Virus record (IMG/VR): IMGVR_UViG_3300034072_001334 | Span: 1-34,308 of that record | Length of the DNA stretch: 34,308 nucleotides | Source: a virus | Direction: 5' to 3' (one strand) | In this document: piece after piece, positions 25,052 through 32,220 of the stretch | How the letters are laid out: the number at the start of each line of letters is the position of its first letter | Position numbering within the stretch: the first letter of the stretch is position 1 | The notes under the pieces: model-generated | Told to the model about the DNA's origin: nothing | Seen by the model: only the letters and a program-made list of their open reading frames with translations | The model's database searches: none | Position numbers and translations under genes: made by a program

Positions 25052-25057
25052 TATTTA
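25052..25057 (-). promoter_or_regulatory. TAAATA start-proximal motif (portal)
   Basis: GGCTAAATAGCCGATG, 4 nt before ATG 25047. GGCTA/TAGCC forms a short dyad around AA. The TerL stop codon lies inside. Confidence 0.6.
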
Positions 25058-26425
25058 GCCGTATCGACCAGTCACCTTCCCGGATGCGACATGACGATTG
25101 ACCGGGCGCCCGACCATCAGTTCGGTGAAGCCCCAAACCATGGCGTCCACGCGGTCGGGCGATTTCACGCCAGACATGCCTTTCTTGTATGTGCTTTCGA
25201 GCGCATACATTTGATCTTCGAGAAGGCGATGTTCGCCGACATGGCGGATCAGCCCACGACGGTAGAGTTCAGCCACCGGCTCCGCGCGGGAGACCTTGCT
25301 ATTCTTGGCGTTGACCAGGGCGACATTGGCCGTGGGATCGATGGAATGCAGCAGATTGACCAGGAGATCGCGCCCCTGATTTCCTTCGACGGTAATGCGA
25401 TCGGCCTGCCAGCGGTGATAGGCGTCTATGACGGCCTTGCCCCACACACTGGTGTGAGCTTTCATCGACACGTCCGCCAGGACATAGCCGAAGCCATCCG
25501 CGTCGAGACCGACCACGACGATACCTGTTTCGTCTGACTTGTCTGACTTGGTGACGCTGGGATCGACCGCCACGACGATGCGATCCATCTGAGCGCGCAA
25601 TTCATCGATCCGCGCCCGACGCTCTATGGCATCGACAGGGAGACCGACCACACGATGGTCATTGACCCAACTCTCCAAGAATAGCGCATTTTCGACATCC
25701 TCGCCCCACTGCCCCTCGAAGAAGCGGCGGCGACGTTCGGGCGAATAGTCCTTCAGGCGCTGGATATAGCCTGCACCCAGGTTGGCAACGTTATGTTCCG
25801 GGGTGATATGCGCGACACGATATTTGCCAGGATCAGCGAGGGGCTGGCGTGTCGCCGGGTTGATCTTCTCTACAAAGAGCCGGTAGGCGAAATGCGATTT
25901 CTTCGTCGGATTGCAGTCGAGGATCAGCTTGGTCGGCGCAGTGAGCGTCTTGCCGTCAATCTCGTATCGACAGACCTGGCGGATGCGGGAATCCACATCT
26001 TCGAAGTCCTCAAAGCCAAAGTCGGTGGCTTCGTTCAGCCAAGCGGTAAGGACAGTCTGACCAAGGATTTTGTCGCGCTGGTCGCCGGTTTCCAGGCCGC
26101 CGAATCTGAGGACGGAGCCATTCCGGAAGGTGGCGGTCAGCTCCTCAAGATTGAGTTTGACTGTCTCCTTCAGGCCTGGCTTGGACGCCAGGACATCCAT
26201 AAAAACCTGGTTCCAGAGGCTTTCCTTCACGGAAGCGCGGGTGCGGCGCAGAGCTAGGTGGCGCGACCCTGGCACGTAGAGGCAGACGTTCGTCTGATAT
26301 TCCAGAATGACGCGGGACTTACCGCCGCCAGACCCGCCAGGAAGAAGGTTGTAAGGAAGCGTCGAGTAAAGGAGGCGCTGGGCCTCGACCTGGCCAGGGT
26401 TGGGAACGAAATTGTCAGTGATCAC
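25055..26425 (-). CDS. terL: Terminase large subunit (456 aa)
   Basis: GTG start at 26425, 4 nt after TAAATA. The ATPase has Walker A GGSGGGKS (residues 30-37), a coupling region QRDKILGQ, and Walker B VLTAWLNEATD (about 125-135). The RNase H-like nuclease has VAVDP (Asp288), TVEGNQG (Glu347) and SPDRVDAM (Asp424/Asp427). It pumps and cuts DNA during packaging. It follows an HNH gene, a pairing typical of phages that cut at defined ends, although TerS is displaced by an accessory block. Confidence 0.95.
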   Translation of the reverse strand: MITDNFVPNPGQVEAQRLLYSTLPYNLLPGGSGGGKSRVILEYQTNVCLYVPGSRHLALRRTRASVKESLWNQVFMDVLASKPGLKETVKLNLEELTATFRNGSVLRFGGLETGDQRDKILGQTVLTAWLNEATDFGFEDFEDVDSRIRQVCRYEIDGKTLTAPTKLILDCNPTKKSHFAYRLFVEKINPATRQPLADPGKYRVAHITPEHNVANLGAGYIQRLKDYSPERRRRFFEGQWGEDVENALFLESWVNDHRVVGLPVDAIERRARIDELRAQMDRIVVAVDPSVTKSDKSDETGIVVVGLDADGFGYVLADVSMKAHTSVWGKAVIDAYHRWQADRITVEGNQGRDLLVNLLHSIDPTANVALVNAKNSKVSRAEPVAELYRRGLIRHVGEHRLLEDQMYALESTYKKGMSGVKSPDRVDAMVWGFTELMVGRPVNRHVASGKVTGRYG

Positions 26426-26429
26426 CGAC

Positions 26430-26435
26430 TATTTA
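26430..26435 (-). promoter_or_regulatory. TAAATA start-proximal motif (terL)
   Basis: CCCTAAATAGTCGGTG, 4 nt before GTG 26425, inside a 13-nt gap after the HNH stop. Confidence 0.6.
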
Positions 26436-26438
26436 GGG

Positions 26439-26852
26439 TCAGCGGGCGAACCCTGCCCCGGACATCCGGAGACGCTTCATAAGGTCGGCCCCACGGTCTG
26501 GCCAACCGCTGACCAGGTGCAGCAGGAGGTGAAATTCATCGCCGGACATGGCTCCCTTGGCCCTATTCGCCGCAGGGGATGCCAGGCATAAATTCGAGAG
26601 ATCGTGGGTGCCGCCTCGATCGAGCGGTATCATATGGTCAACATGGAGATCGGCGATGTCGAGAAGCTCACCGGTGTAGCTGCAATGTGCGGGTTGGCTT
26701 CGGAGCCAGGCTTCCAGTTCATCCGTGGACGGTCTGGGGAGATCGGGGGCGCGGCGCCCCATGCTCGATCGGAGATTGCGGGCGCGATAACGGTAGATGT
26801 TGGCCTTGGCGGCGAGGGTCTGTGGGGACAGTTGACGTTTCTTGGCTGGCAC
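26439..26852 (-). CDS. HNH endonuclease, packaging-associated (137 aa)
   Basis: GTG start at 26852, 4 nt after TAAATA. The HNH core is HVDHMIPLDRGGTHDLSNL (His70, Asp72, His73, Asn88) followed by NRAKG (Asn96). A zinc-binding Cys pair is not evident (only Cys57 and Cys89 nearby). HNH proteins next to terminase assist DNA cleavage at packaging in HK97-like phages. A free homing-type nuclease is less likely given its place and shared promoter motif. Confidence 0.85.
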   Translation of the reverse strand: MPAKKRQLSPQTLAAKANIYRYRARNLRSSMGRRAPDLPRPSTDELEAWLRSQPAHCSYTGELLDIADLHVDHMIPLDRGGTHDLSNLCLASPAANRAKGAMSGDEFHLLLHLVSGWPDRGADLMKRLRMSGAGFAR

Positions 26853-26856
26853 CGTC

Positions 26857-26862
26857 TATTTA
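26857..26862 (-). promoter_or_regulatory. TAAATA motif in a perfect palindrome (HNH gene)
   Basis: CTATTTCTAAATAGACGGTG on the minus strand: CTATTT and AAATAG flank CT. It is 4 nt before GTG 26852, in the gap between divergent genes. Confidence 0.55.
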
Positions 26863-26887
26863 GAAATAGCCATCCGGGGGATCGAAA

Positions 26888-27151
26888 TTGTTCAAGCGGC
26901 TGATTTACGTTTCCGTCTACTACGTCGGCAGCATCGTTGTCTGCGCAGGGTTAGCGATGTCGTTCGCCGTCAACGATTACCCTCGCTGGTCGGCCGTCAT
27001 CCCTCCCCTGGTCCTAGCCGCCTGCGTTGCCGGTTCGGACCAACCTGAATTTCCGATCAAGCCACCTATAGTCGCGGCCATCGTGATTGGCGGCCTCGCC
27101 CTTGTCGCATCTATCGTCGGTTTCCTGATTGGTCCGCCCACGACCTGGTGA
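26888..27151 (+). CDS. Small three-helix membrane protein (87 aa), rightward in the late block
   Basis: The only start in frame near the 5' end is TTG 26888, with GGGGGAT upstream. Three hydrophobic helices are visible: IYVSVYYVGSIVVCAGLAM, WSAVIPPLVLAACVAG and IVAAIVIGGLALVASIVGFL. It is divergent from the HNH gene and converges with higA, from which it is separated by three bases. No family is recognised. An accessory (moron) membrane protein, for instance in exclusion, is possible but unproven. Confidence 0.5.
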   Translation: MFKRLIYVSVYYVGSIVVCAGLAMSFAVNDYPRWSAVIPPLVLAACVAGSDQPEFPIKPPIVAAIVIGGLALVASIVGFLIGPPTTW

Positions 27152-27154
27152 ACG

Positions 27155-27517
27155 TCAGGGCGCCACAGGCTCCATCCTGGCGATCGTGTCACGATAGGCC
27201 AGACGCTTCGGCCGCTCCTGCTCAAGCGTCCAGCGCTGCTGCCAAAGGATCAGGAGATCGGCGACTTCATCGCGCATCAGGGCGGCCAGCTTATACGCGA
27301 GATCGTTGGTGACCGGCGACTGGCCAGACAACACCTTATGGAAGCTGGCACGGTCCATCCCGATCGCCTTCGCGCCGGTTGAGACATTCAGCCCATACTC
27401 CTTGAGCAAGGTTTCGCGGATGAACTGACCAGGGTGCATATCGATCGCGGGGATGGTCTTGACGATCATGTCCTCGACCTTGTCGATCTTATACTGGCTG
27501 GTGTCGCGCTTGGTCAT
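27155..27517 (-). CDS. higA: HigA-like antitoxin (XRE family, 120 aa)
   Basis: ATG 27517 follows GGTGGAGGAA. After a 30-residue N-terminal arm the protein reads HPGQFIRETLLKEYGL, then a helix-turn-helix (STGAKAIGMDRASFHKVLSG), the HigA pattern. The C-terminal helix ends DLLILWQQRW. It should neutralise the HigB-like toxin encoded upstream and bind operators. Unusually, a terminator and two palindromes separate it from the toxin, so it may have its own promoter and run in excess. Confidence 0.8.
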   Translation of the reverse strand: MTKRDTSQYKIDKVEDMIVKTIPAIDMHPGQFIRETLLKEYGLNVSTGAKAIGMDRASFHKVLSGQSPVTNDLAYKLAALMRDEVADLLILWQQRWTLEQERPKRLAYRDTIARMEPVAP

Positions 27518-27542
27518 ATCGATATTCCTCCACCCTGCCAGA

Positions 27543-27561
27543 TGTAGGTCATTGGCCTACA
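27543..27561. promoter_or_regulatory. 19-bp palindromic operator, copy 1
   Basis: TGTAGGTCATTGGCCTACA; the arms extend outward to GATGTAGG/CCTACATC. It lies upstream of higA. Confidence 0.65.
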
Positions 27562-27577
27562 TCATGCAAATGATATT

Positions 27578-27596
27578 TGTGGGGCAACGCCCTACA
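27578..27596. promoter_or_regulatory. 19-bp palindromic operator, copy 2
   Basis: TGTGGGGCAACGCCCTACA, a slightly diverged copy 35 bp after copy 1. Confidence 0.6.
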
Positions 27597-27620
27597 AAAA
27601 AAGGGGGCCATCGGCCCCCT
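27596..27620 (-). terminator. Intrinsic terminator between higB and higA
   Basis: On the minus strand AGGGGGCC-GAT-GGCCCCCT is followed by six to seven T. It starts 9 nt after the higB stop and precedes higA. Confidence 0.85.
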
Positions 27621-27628
27621 CTTCTCCA

Positions 27629-27928
27629 TCAGTGGTAGTCTTCATAATCGAGCAAGGTGACCTCTTGCCGCTCGACCGAGACCATGAAGGTCAGGCGATA
27701 GTTGCGGGTCACCACGAGGGACCATTTGTCGGGCTGGCCGGGGGTCAATTCGTGGGCCTTCCACGATGCGACAGCGCGAAGCTGCTGCGGATTGGTCATC
27801 ACCCGGATCGCGATGATCATTTCAGAAATCTTGCGGGTTTCCAGTGCATCCAGGCCCTTCACGCTGGTCTGCTTGGGGTTTTCGACCAGCGCCTTCACGC
27901 GCTTGTCACGGACACTCACAATCTCCAT
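27629..27928 (-). CDS. higB: HigB/RelE-like toxin (99 aa)
   Basis: ATG 27928 has GGAGG at good spacing. The protein has the RelE/HigB layout: an N-terminal helix pair (RDKRVKALVENP, DALETRKISEMI), SWKAHELTPGQPDKWSLVV, then NYRLTFMV and a final VTLLDYEDYH, the usual HigB ending. The family cleaves mRNA at the ribosome. It is the first gene of the pair, as in HigBA systems. Three operator palindromes lie upstream. Confidence 0.85.
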   Translation of the reverse strand: MEIVSVRDKRVKALVENPKQTSVKGLDALETRKISEMIIAIRVMTNPQQLRAVASWKAHELTPGQPDKWSLVVTRNYRLTFMVSVERQEVTLLDYEDYH

Positions 27929-27942
27929 TCACACCTCCATTG

Positions 27943-27961
27943 TGTAGGCCGTTACCCTACA
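27943..27961. promoter_or_regulatory. 19-bp palindromic operator, copy 3
   Basis: TGTAGGCCGTTACCCTACA, 15 bp upstream of the higB start. Confidence 0.65.
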
Positions 27962-27990
27962 TTTGAAAGAGGTATGCAGCAAGCAAAATA

Positions 27991-28009
27991 TGTAGGGCGT
28001 TACCCTACA
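27991..28009. promoter_or_regulatory. 19-bp palindromic operator, copy 4
   Basis: TGTAGGGCGTTACCCTACA, 48 bp from copy 3, in the region between divergent genes. Confidence 0.65.
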
Positions 28010-28025
28010 CTTTTTTCTTGCGGTT

Positions 28026-28044
28026 TGTAGGCCATTGCCCTACA
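28026..28044. promoter_or_regulatory. 19-bp palindromic operator, copy 5
   Basis: TGTAGGCCATTGCCCTACA, 35 bp from copy 4 and 28 bp before the rightward ATG at 28072. Confidence 0.65.
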
Positions 28045-28071
28045 CAAAGGTCATCCAATCGGAGACCACGA

Positions 28072-28377
28072 ATGACCAACGAAATGACGATCGGCCGCAT
28101 CATCCTTCGCCAGCTTGGCGGACGCTTCATCGCGATGACTGGCGCGAAAGACCTGATCGATTTGGGCAACGGAATTCAGATGACGCTGCCCGCCACGATG
28201 ACGAAAAATCGTGGGTCGAAGCTCCGGATCACACTCAATGGCGATGATCTCTATGATATTGAGTTCGGCAAGATCGTCCGGTTGGAATATCGCGTCCTGG
28301 AGCGCCTGGAGAGCGTGTTTGTGGGCGATATGCACCGGTTGATTGAGGACATGACCGGCCTCGCGACAAGACTCTGA
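28072..28377 (+). CDS. Conserved phage protein of unknown function (101 aa)
   Basis: ATG 28072 follows GGAGACC. The pattern ILRQLGGRFIAMTGAKDLI, then LPATMTKNRGSKLRITLNGDDLYDIEFGKI and a C-terminal LIEDMTGLATRL, belongs to a small protein family common in phages and plasmids, function unknown. It diverges from higB and shares the operator region, so it may belong to the same regulon. It ends at a strong terminator. Confidence 0.65.
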   Translation: MTNEMTIGRIILRQLGGRFIAMTGAKDLIDLGNGIQMTLPATMTKNRGSKLRITLNGDDLYDIEFGKIVRLEYRVLERLESVFVGDMHRLIEDMTGLATRL

Positions 28378-28409
28378 GAGAGGCTTACCCCCCCCTTGGA
28401 GGGCATTGT

Positions 28410-28437
28410 GGGGCGGCCATTAAGGCCGCCCCTTTTT
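28410..28437 (+). terminator. Intrinsic terminator, rightward
   Basis: A 9-bp stem GGGGCGGCC/GGCCGCCCC with loop ATTAA is followed by TTTTT. The recombinase stop codon overlaps the T-run from the other strand. Confidence 0.9.
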
Positions 28438-29113
28438 ATACAGACGATCGGGCGATCATGTTCTTGACCGCTGTGGCCGTCCAGGATTTGCCCCGCGCCG
28501 TCGTCACACCACGTTGATCCAGATATGCCGCGATCTGGCGTAAACTGTGGTGGCCCGACGCTTTGGCTTCCTCGACATAATGCATCACCTTCGCAGCGCG
28601 ATCGTCAGCCGCTGCCACGCGGACCTTCGCTGCCGCCTCGCCCGCACTTTTTGCGTCGAGCCTATGCCCCCGATTGCCACCCAACTTCACACCACGCGCC
28701 CTGGCTGCCGCAAGCGCCTCTTTGGTGCGACGGCTGATCTGATCCGCCTCCCACTCCGCGAGAACCGCCATGATTGAAATCATCATTTTGTCAGCCTGCG
28801 GCATATCAGCGAAGACGATTTTGATCGGCGTTTTCTGGAGGGTGATAAGGAACGCAGCGTCACGCGACAGCCGGTCCAGCTTTGCAACGACGAGGGTCGC
28901 TCCGGTCAGTTCGCAGTGACGAAGCGCCTTCGCGAGTTCAGGGCGATCCGAATTCTTGCCGCTCTCAACCTCGACGAATTCTGCGGCGAGCGTCCAGGCT
29001 CCACCGTTCAGGTAGTCCAGAACTGCCGATTTCTGCGCCTCCAGGCCGAGACCGCTCTTTCCCTGTTTGGGTGTTGAAACCCGATAATAAGCGACGTGCT
29101 TTCCGTCTGCCAT
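28436..29113 (-). CDS. Small serine recombinase (resolvase/invertase family, 225 aa)
   Basis: ATG 29113 (MADGKHVAYYRVSTPKQG). The nucleophile is Ser13 in YRVS, with VAKLDRLSRD (Arg81, Arg84) and an E-helix MMISIMAVLAEWEADQISRR. A C-terminal helix-turn-helix covers SLRQIAAYLDQRGVTTARG to the end. At 225 residues it has the resolvase/invertase layout, not that of large serine integrases. It sits between TerS and the accessory block. It may resolve dimers, invert DNA, or mobilise the inserted block; no inverted sites were found nearby. The integrase for the radC site is probably elsewhere. Confidence 0.88.
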   Translation of the reverse strand: MADGKHVAYYRVSTPKQGKSGLGLEAQKSAVLDYLNGGAWTLAAEFVEVESGKNSDRPELAKALRHCELTGATLVVAKLDRLSRDAAFLITLQKTPIKIVFADMPQADKMMISIMAVLAEWEADQISRRTKEALAAARARGVKLGGNRGHRLDAKSAGEAAAKVRVAAADDRAAKVMHYVEEAKASGHHSLRQIAAYLDQRGVTTARGKSWTATAVKNMIARSSV

Positions 29114-29146
29114 GGCTGTAAATTTATCTCCAATGCCCGTTGAAGA

Positions 29147-29152
29147 TATTTA
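29147..29152 (-). promoter_or_regulatory. TAAATA motif with leader (recombinase)
   Basis: GTATAAATATCTTC, overlapping the TerS stop codon (TAA). It leaves a leader of about 33 nt, within which a related TAAATT occurs 7 nt before ATG 29113. Confidence 0.45.
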
Positions 29153-29725
29153 TACATCATCTGCGGAATCGATGTCACTATCAATCTGAAGCGGTGCATC
29201 AGCATATTCCGCGTCGATTATCGGCGGCGCCGATAACATCGCAGTGACGGCCGGATTGGCCGCGATCGTGTAACCGGTGGTATCGACCTTCACGTCCACA
29301 CGGTCGCCAAAGCGCCGGTAATTGATCTTGCTGGCCTTCCACTTCATGGCATCGATCAGCAACCGATCGCGCTGAACGTCACCGCTCGAAAATGCACCGC
29401 CGCGCGCAATAGAGTGCATGGCATCCACCTGCGCCCACTGCCCCCATTCATATGCTTCATCGAGCTTCTGCGCGAAGTCTGCGTAGCGCTGCCGCCACGT
29501 CATCGCTGTCCGATACGGTGGCATGTGATCGTCCTGGCAAACCTCCAGAAGGCTTTCACCAGCCGCCACGCGCGAGAGAATTTCTTCCTCGCAATCCTCT
29601 CTCGCGACGTGACCGCGACCTTTCGGATTGGTCATGTCACGCATCATGTTCGTGGTCTCTTTGGCGCGAATGGCCAGCATCCGCCCTGTCTCGCCGCGAG
29701 GATCAATTTTCGTTGGTATATCCAT
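29150..29725 (-). CDS. terS: Terminase small subunit (191 aa)
   Basis: ATG 29725 lies 5 nt after TAAATA; the open frame extends upstream to 29809 but that part lacks support. The pattern is of Sf6-type TerS: a helix-turn-helix start (SRVAAGESLLEVCQD, PYRTAMTWRQ), then a helical core (AQVDAMHSIARGG) and DRLLIDAMKWKASKINYRRFGD, which is highly typical. A variable acidic tail ends SDIDSADDV. It should recognise the pac or cos site and recruit TerL. Confidence 0.85.
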   Translation of the reverse strand: MDIPTKIDPRGETGRMLAIRAKETTNMMRDMTNPKGRGHVAREDCEEEILSRVAAGESLLEVCQDDHMPPYRTAMTWRQRYADFAQKLDEAYEWGQWAQVDAMHSIARGGAFSSGDVQRDRLLIDAMKWKASKINYRRFGDRVDVKVDTTGYTIAANPAVTAMLSAPPIIDAEYADAPLQIDSDIDSADDV

Positions 29726-29730
29726 GCCAA

Positions 29731-29736
29731 TATTTA
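29731..29736 (-). promoter_or_regulatory. TAAATA start-proximal motif (terS)
   Basis: TCCCTAAATATTGGCATG, 5 nt before ATG 29725. It is the most upstream copy of the leftward late region. Confidence 0.6.
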
Positions 29737-29807
29737 GGGAGGCATCGTCAATGAAGTTGCACGCACTTATCAATTGGTTATGAGCCTTCCAAAATGGGGG
29801 ACGGCAC

Positions 29808-30371
29808 ATGACTATGCAATTGAGCGACCTTTGGGACGATCCGGAAGAAATCTCCGGCTACAACGGTCGGAGATACTTTCGCGTCGCAACAATCACCTGG
29901 TCAAAGCCCCGCGTCTGGCACCCCGACGATCCGTCGTTTCGTGTTCCTGAAGGATGGGCAGGCCACGGTGGCATCTATGCTTTCATTCGGTCGCATTGGA
30001 GCCAAAGTGAGGAAAACCGGATCGCATATATCGGGAAAGCAAACAGCTTCTCGAAACGCCTGACCCGACGGCACCAGCATTTCGATCTCGTGAGCAAGCG
30101 CGGGCAAACCGCCGTGTCGTGCGGACGAGTTGCGTTCACCCGGCTTCAAAACGAGAAAGCGAGTTCGGGACACTATCTCGAAATCGAAGACATCGTGAAA
30201 TTCGTCCTCCACGAGCACTTGGAAAACACTCAGGGTTTCGAATCCCTGCCTGGTTTCCGCCGGGGGCAGCCCCGCGCGATGAACCCCTGGGTGATCATAA
30301 ACAAGGGTCACCGGTTCGGCGGACAAATGCCACGACGCATCATGTATCCTTGGATCGGCGTCGAATTCTAA
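29808..30371 (+). CDS. GIY-YIG-like protein (187 aa)
   Basis: ATG 29808 with GGGGGAC upstream. GGIYAFI (55-57 as GIY) and AYIGKANSFSKRL (YIG 74-76, Arg84) fit a divergent GIY-YIG nuclease domain, with Glu125 and Asn165 as candidates for the remaining catalytic residues. The C-terminal third is basic. It is the first gene of the rightward region and diverges from terS. A role in DNA processing or in attack on competitor DNA is possible; a homing nuclease is an alternative. No TAAATA precedes it; TTGCAC-N16-TATGAG at 29757-29784 is a weak promoter candidate. Confidence 0.6.
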   Translation: MTMQLSDLWDDPEEISGYNGRRYFRVATITWSKPRVWHPDDPSFRVPEGWAGHGGIYAFIRSHWSQSEENRIAYIGKANSFSKRLTRRHQHFDLVSKRGQTAVSCGRVAFTRLQNEKASSGHYLEIEDIVKFVLHEHLENTQGFESLPGFRRGQPRAMNPWVIINKGHRFGGQMPRRIMYPWIGVEF

Positions 30372-30423
30372 ACCTGCCCTAGCGGAGTTTTTGTTCCCCA
30401 TTCGTTCTCGTGTATCAGGGGGC

Positions 30424-30744
30424 ATGAATCGGGACGACCATCGGCGCTACGAGCGCAACCGCGCAGACGATCTACACAAGGTCGTCGCCGGGGGATTCGC
30501 GGTGCGGATCGGGTGCAAGCGGTGCAAAACGGAGCGGACAATCGAGGCCAAGCCCCTCTTGGCCCTCTTCATCGCTCGCCGGTGGGAGACCAATCTGATC
30601 GCCGCGAGCAACCGCTTGCGCTGCCGGTCGTGCGGCGCCAAATGGGGATGGATGGAGGCGCACATCGGCGGTGCCGATAGCCCATCGATCGGCCCGACGA
30701 CCGACGAAGAGTATAAGCGACTGATTGCCAGGCTTCGCAGATAG
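30424..30744 (+). CDS. Zinc-ribbon protein (106 aa)
   Basis: ATG 30424 (MNRDDHRRYERN) is preferred over an upstream TTG in frame. Two knuckles, GCKRCK (about residue 41) and CRSCGAKW (about 74), are suited to bind one zinc. The rest is basic and Arg-rich. No further domain is recognised. It probably binds nucleic acid. It lies in a run of small rightward genes between the GIY-YIG-like and DUF2971 genes. Confidence 0.6.
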   Translation: MNRDDHRRYERNRADDLHKVVAGGFAVRIGCKRCKTERTIEAKPLLALFIARRWETNLIAASNRLRCRSCGAKWGWMEAHIGGADSPSIGPTTDEEYKRLIARLRR

Positions 30745-30790
30745 AGTTTACAAGTCAGCCGAGCCTCAAAGCGGGATACGGTGGCGAGAG

Positions 30791-31057
30791 ATGCGCGGAA
30801 AATCTGTTCCAGATTCCATACCAACAAATAGTCGGCGATACGGGAAACATCTACGGCTAATACGAGGTGACACCGCGCACTACTACTGCGACAATTGCGG
30901 GAAACACGCTTTCTCGAATAGCAAGGGCTTTAGTATCTTGCCAGATCGCAAAATATTTTGCTCGAAAGAATGCGAGGAGGAAATTTTTCCGCCGTGGCTC
31001 GTCACGGCGGTAACTATTCTCATTTTTGCAGCATGGGGATATTGGCTGTTCTTCTGA
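30791..31057 (+). CDS. Zinc-knuckle protein with C-terminal membrane helix (88 aa)
   Basis: The ATG at 30791 is chosen after GGCGAGAG; the frame is open from 30725. YYCDNCGKHAF and FCSKECEEE supply four cysteines for a zinc site. The C-terminus, PPWLVTAVTILIFAAWGYWLFF, is a single membrane helix. A tail-anchored zinc protein of unknown role; membrane-linked exclusion is speculative. Confidence 0.5.
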   Translation: MRGKSVPDSIPTNSRRYGKHLRLIRGDTAHYYCDNCGKHAFSNSKGFSILPDRKIFCSKECEEEIFPPWLVTAVTILIFAAWGYWLFF

Positions 31058-31153
31058 CGGATGCACTTCGATCAAACTGGAACCGTGACAGCTTCGCGAG
31101 ATGCTGCTACCCGCGTCGCGCGACCCGCCCTTGGACGACGGTCCAGGAGCATT

Positions 31154-31187
31154 ATGGCGAGATCATCCAGGATGGTCTCGCCATTTT
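31154..31187 (+). terminator. Hairpin terminator after the small zinc-protein genes
   Basis: ATGGCGAGA pairs with TCTCGCCAT, with an inner CAT/ATG extension and a 5-nt loop, followed by TTTTC. The 176 bases at 31058-31233 hold no gene that I can support. Confidence 0.6.
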
Positions 31188-31233
31188 CGCATTCTGACTA
31201 CACTGACCGAGCGGATCGCGATATGGCGATGCA

Positions 31234-32205
31234 ATGCTCGACGAGATTGCGACCCATAAACTACTGACATCTGTCTTTTATTCCGAGAATGAAGACCTGG
31301 TGAAACGCCTCGATGGCGGGGTGCAGTTTGCACATTACACCAGCGCTGAAACCGCCATGCGGATCATTCAGAGCAAGCCGCCAGAACGTTCGCTCTGGCT
31401 TCGAAATTCTACGGAGATGAATGATTTCGCCGAGATTGAATATGGGTGCTACTGGCTGAACAAATGCCTCGAAGACCCGGCATTCAATATGAAAATTCTC
31501 CACCTTGCCGATGCGTTGAAGCTACGCCCTGTCGAACTATTGCGCTCGATCAGTGCATCGAGCAACCAACTGAAGGTCGGCACTTATCTGCTCAGCTTGG
31601 CCGAGCATGGAGAAAGCGACAATACGGGCACGCTTAGCATGTGGCGCGCCTACGGCGGCGACGCCAACGTCTGCATAGTCCTCAAAGCCGAACCGCTTGC
31701 GGGCGATCAAGACGCCTATTCGGTCGATCTGGTGGCGGTCGATTACAATGGCGAAGAGGGGTTCAAGCGGCGGCTGATGAGGCTGCTCGATAACATCGAA
31801 GGCAACCTGGAGGCGCTCCGATCATGCGATCGCGGTCAGGTTCTTGCGAACTGGTTGCTGGCCATTGACGAACTGGTGCTTTCGACCAAAGACCCTGGCT
31901 TTCATGAAGAGAAAGAATGGCGGATCATCCACCGACCTTCCCGGAAATGGACCCCATTAGACGTGCCGAGCAGGGTCGTATCTGTCGGCGGCATCGTCCA
32001 GATAATCCACTATCTCCCGTTCCAGAACATCCCCGAACACGGCCTCAACGGGGTCGAGCTTGAAGAAATCCTGGATCGCATAATCATCGGCCCAACACCC
32101 AATCCCGAGTTGGTCCGGCAAGCGTTCATACGCCTGTTGAAGGATGCAAACATCACGAACGCGGAAAAGCGTGTCGTGGTCAGCAACATCCCGCTTCGCC
32201 GGTGA
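31234..32205 (+). CDS. DUF2971 family protein (323 aa)
   Basis: ATG 31234 (MLDEIATHKLL). The N-terminal FAHYTSAETAMRIIQSK, then LWLRNSTEMNDFAEIEYG, and later LSMWRAYGGDANVCIVL and EEKEWRII are the marks of DUF2971. The function of this family is not settled; members occur in defence-rich regions. The H-Y-T and later Glu resemble ADP-ribosyltransferase motifs, but that is only a guess. It lies between a terminator and the 37-bp repeats, so it is probably transcribed on its own. An anti-phage or exclusion role is plausible. Confidence 0.7.
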   Translation: MLDEIATHKLLTSVFYSENEDLVKRLDGGVQFAHYTSAETAMRIIQSKPPERSLWLRNSTEMNDFAEIEYGCYWLNKCLEDPAFNMKILHLADALKLRPVELLRSISASSNQLKVGTYLLSLAEHGESDNTGTLSMWRAYGGDANVCIVLKAEPLAGDQDAYSVDLVAVDYNGEEGFKRRLMRLLDNIEGNLEALRSCDRGQVLANWLLAIDELVLSTKDPGFHEEKEWRIIHRPSRKWTPLDVPSRVVSVGGIVQIIHYLPFQNIPEHGLNGVELEEILDRIIIGPTPNPELVRQAFIRLLKDANITNAEKRVVVSNIPLRR

Positions 32206-32220
32206 GTGCCCCACGCCATA

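Noticed and set aside
28436-29113. Serine recombinase as the integrase for the radC site
   Set aside because: At 225 residues it lacks the large C-terminal region of serine integrases and lies far from the junction; a resolvase or invertase role is more likely.
3288-29725. Gene transfer agent instead of a prophage
   Set aside because: The presence of replication genes, a recombinase, a toxin-antitoxin pair, TerS and an insertion into radC fits a temperate phage; the gene order and DUF4055 portal do not look like the Rhodobacter-type agent.
29726-29809. Longer N-terminus for TerS starting at 29809
   Set aside because: The extension has no ribosome site and would read through the TAAATA motif that is placed 5 nt before ATG 29725.
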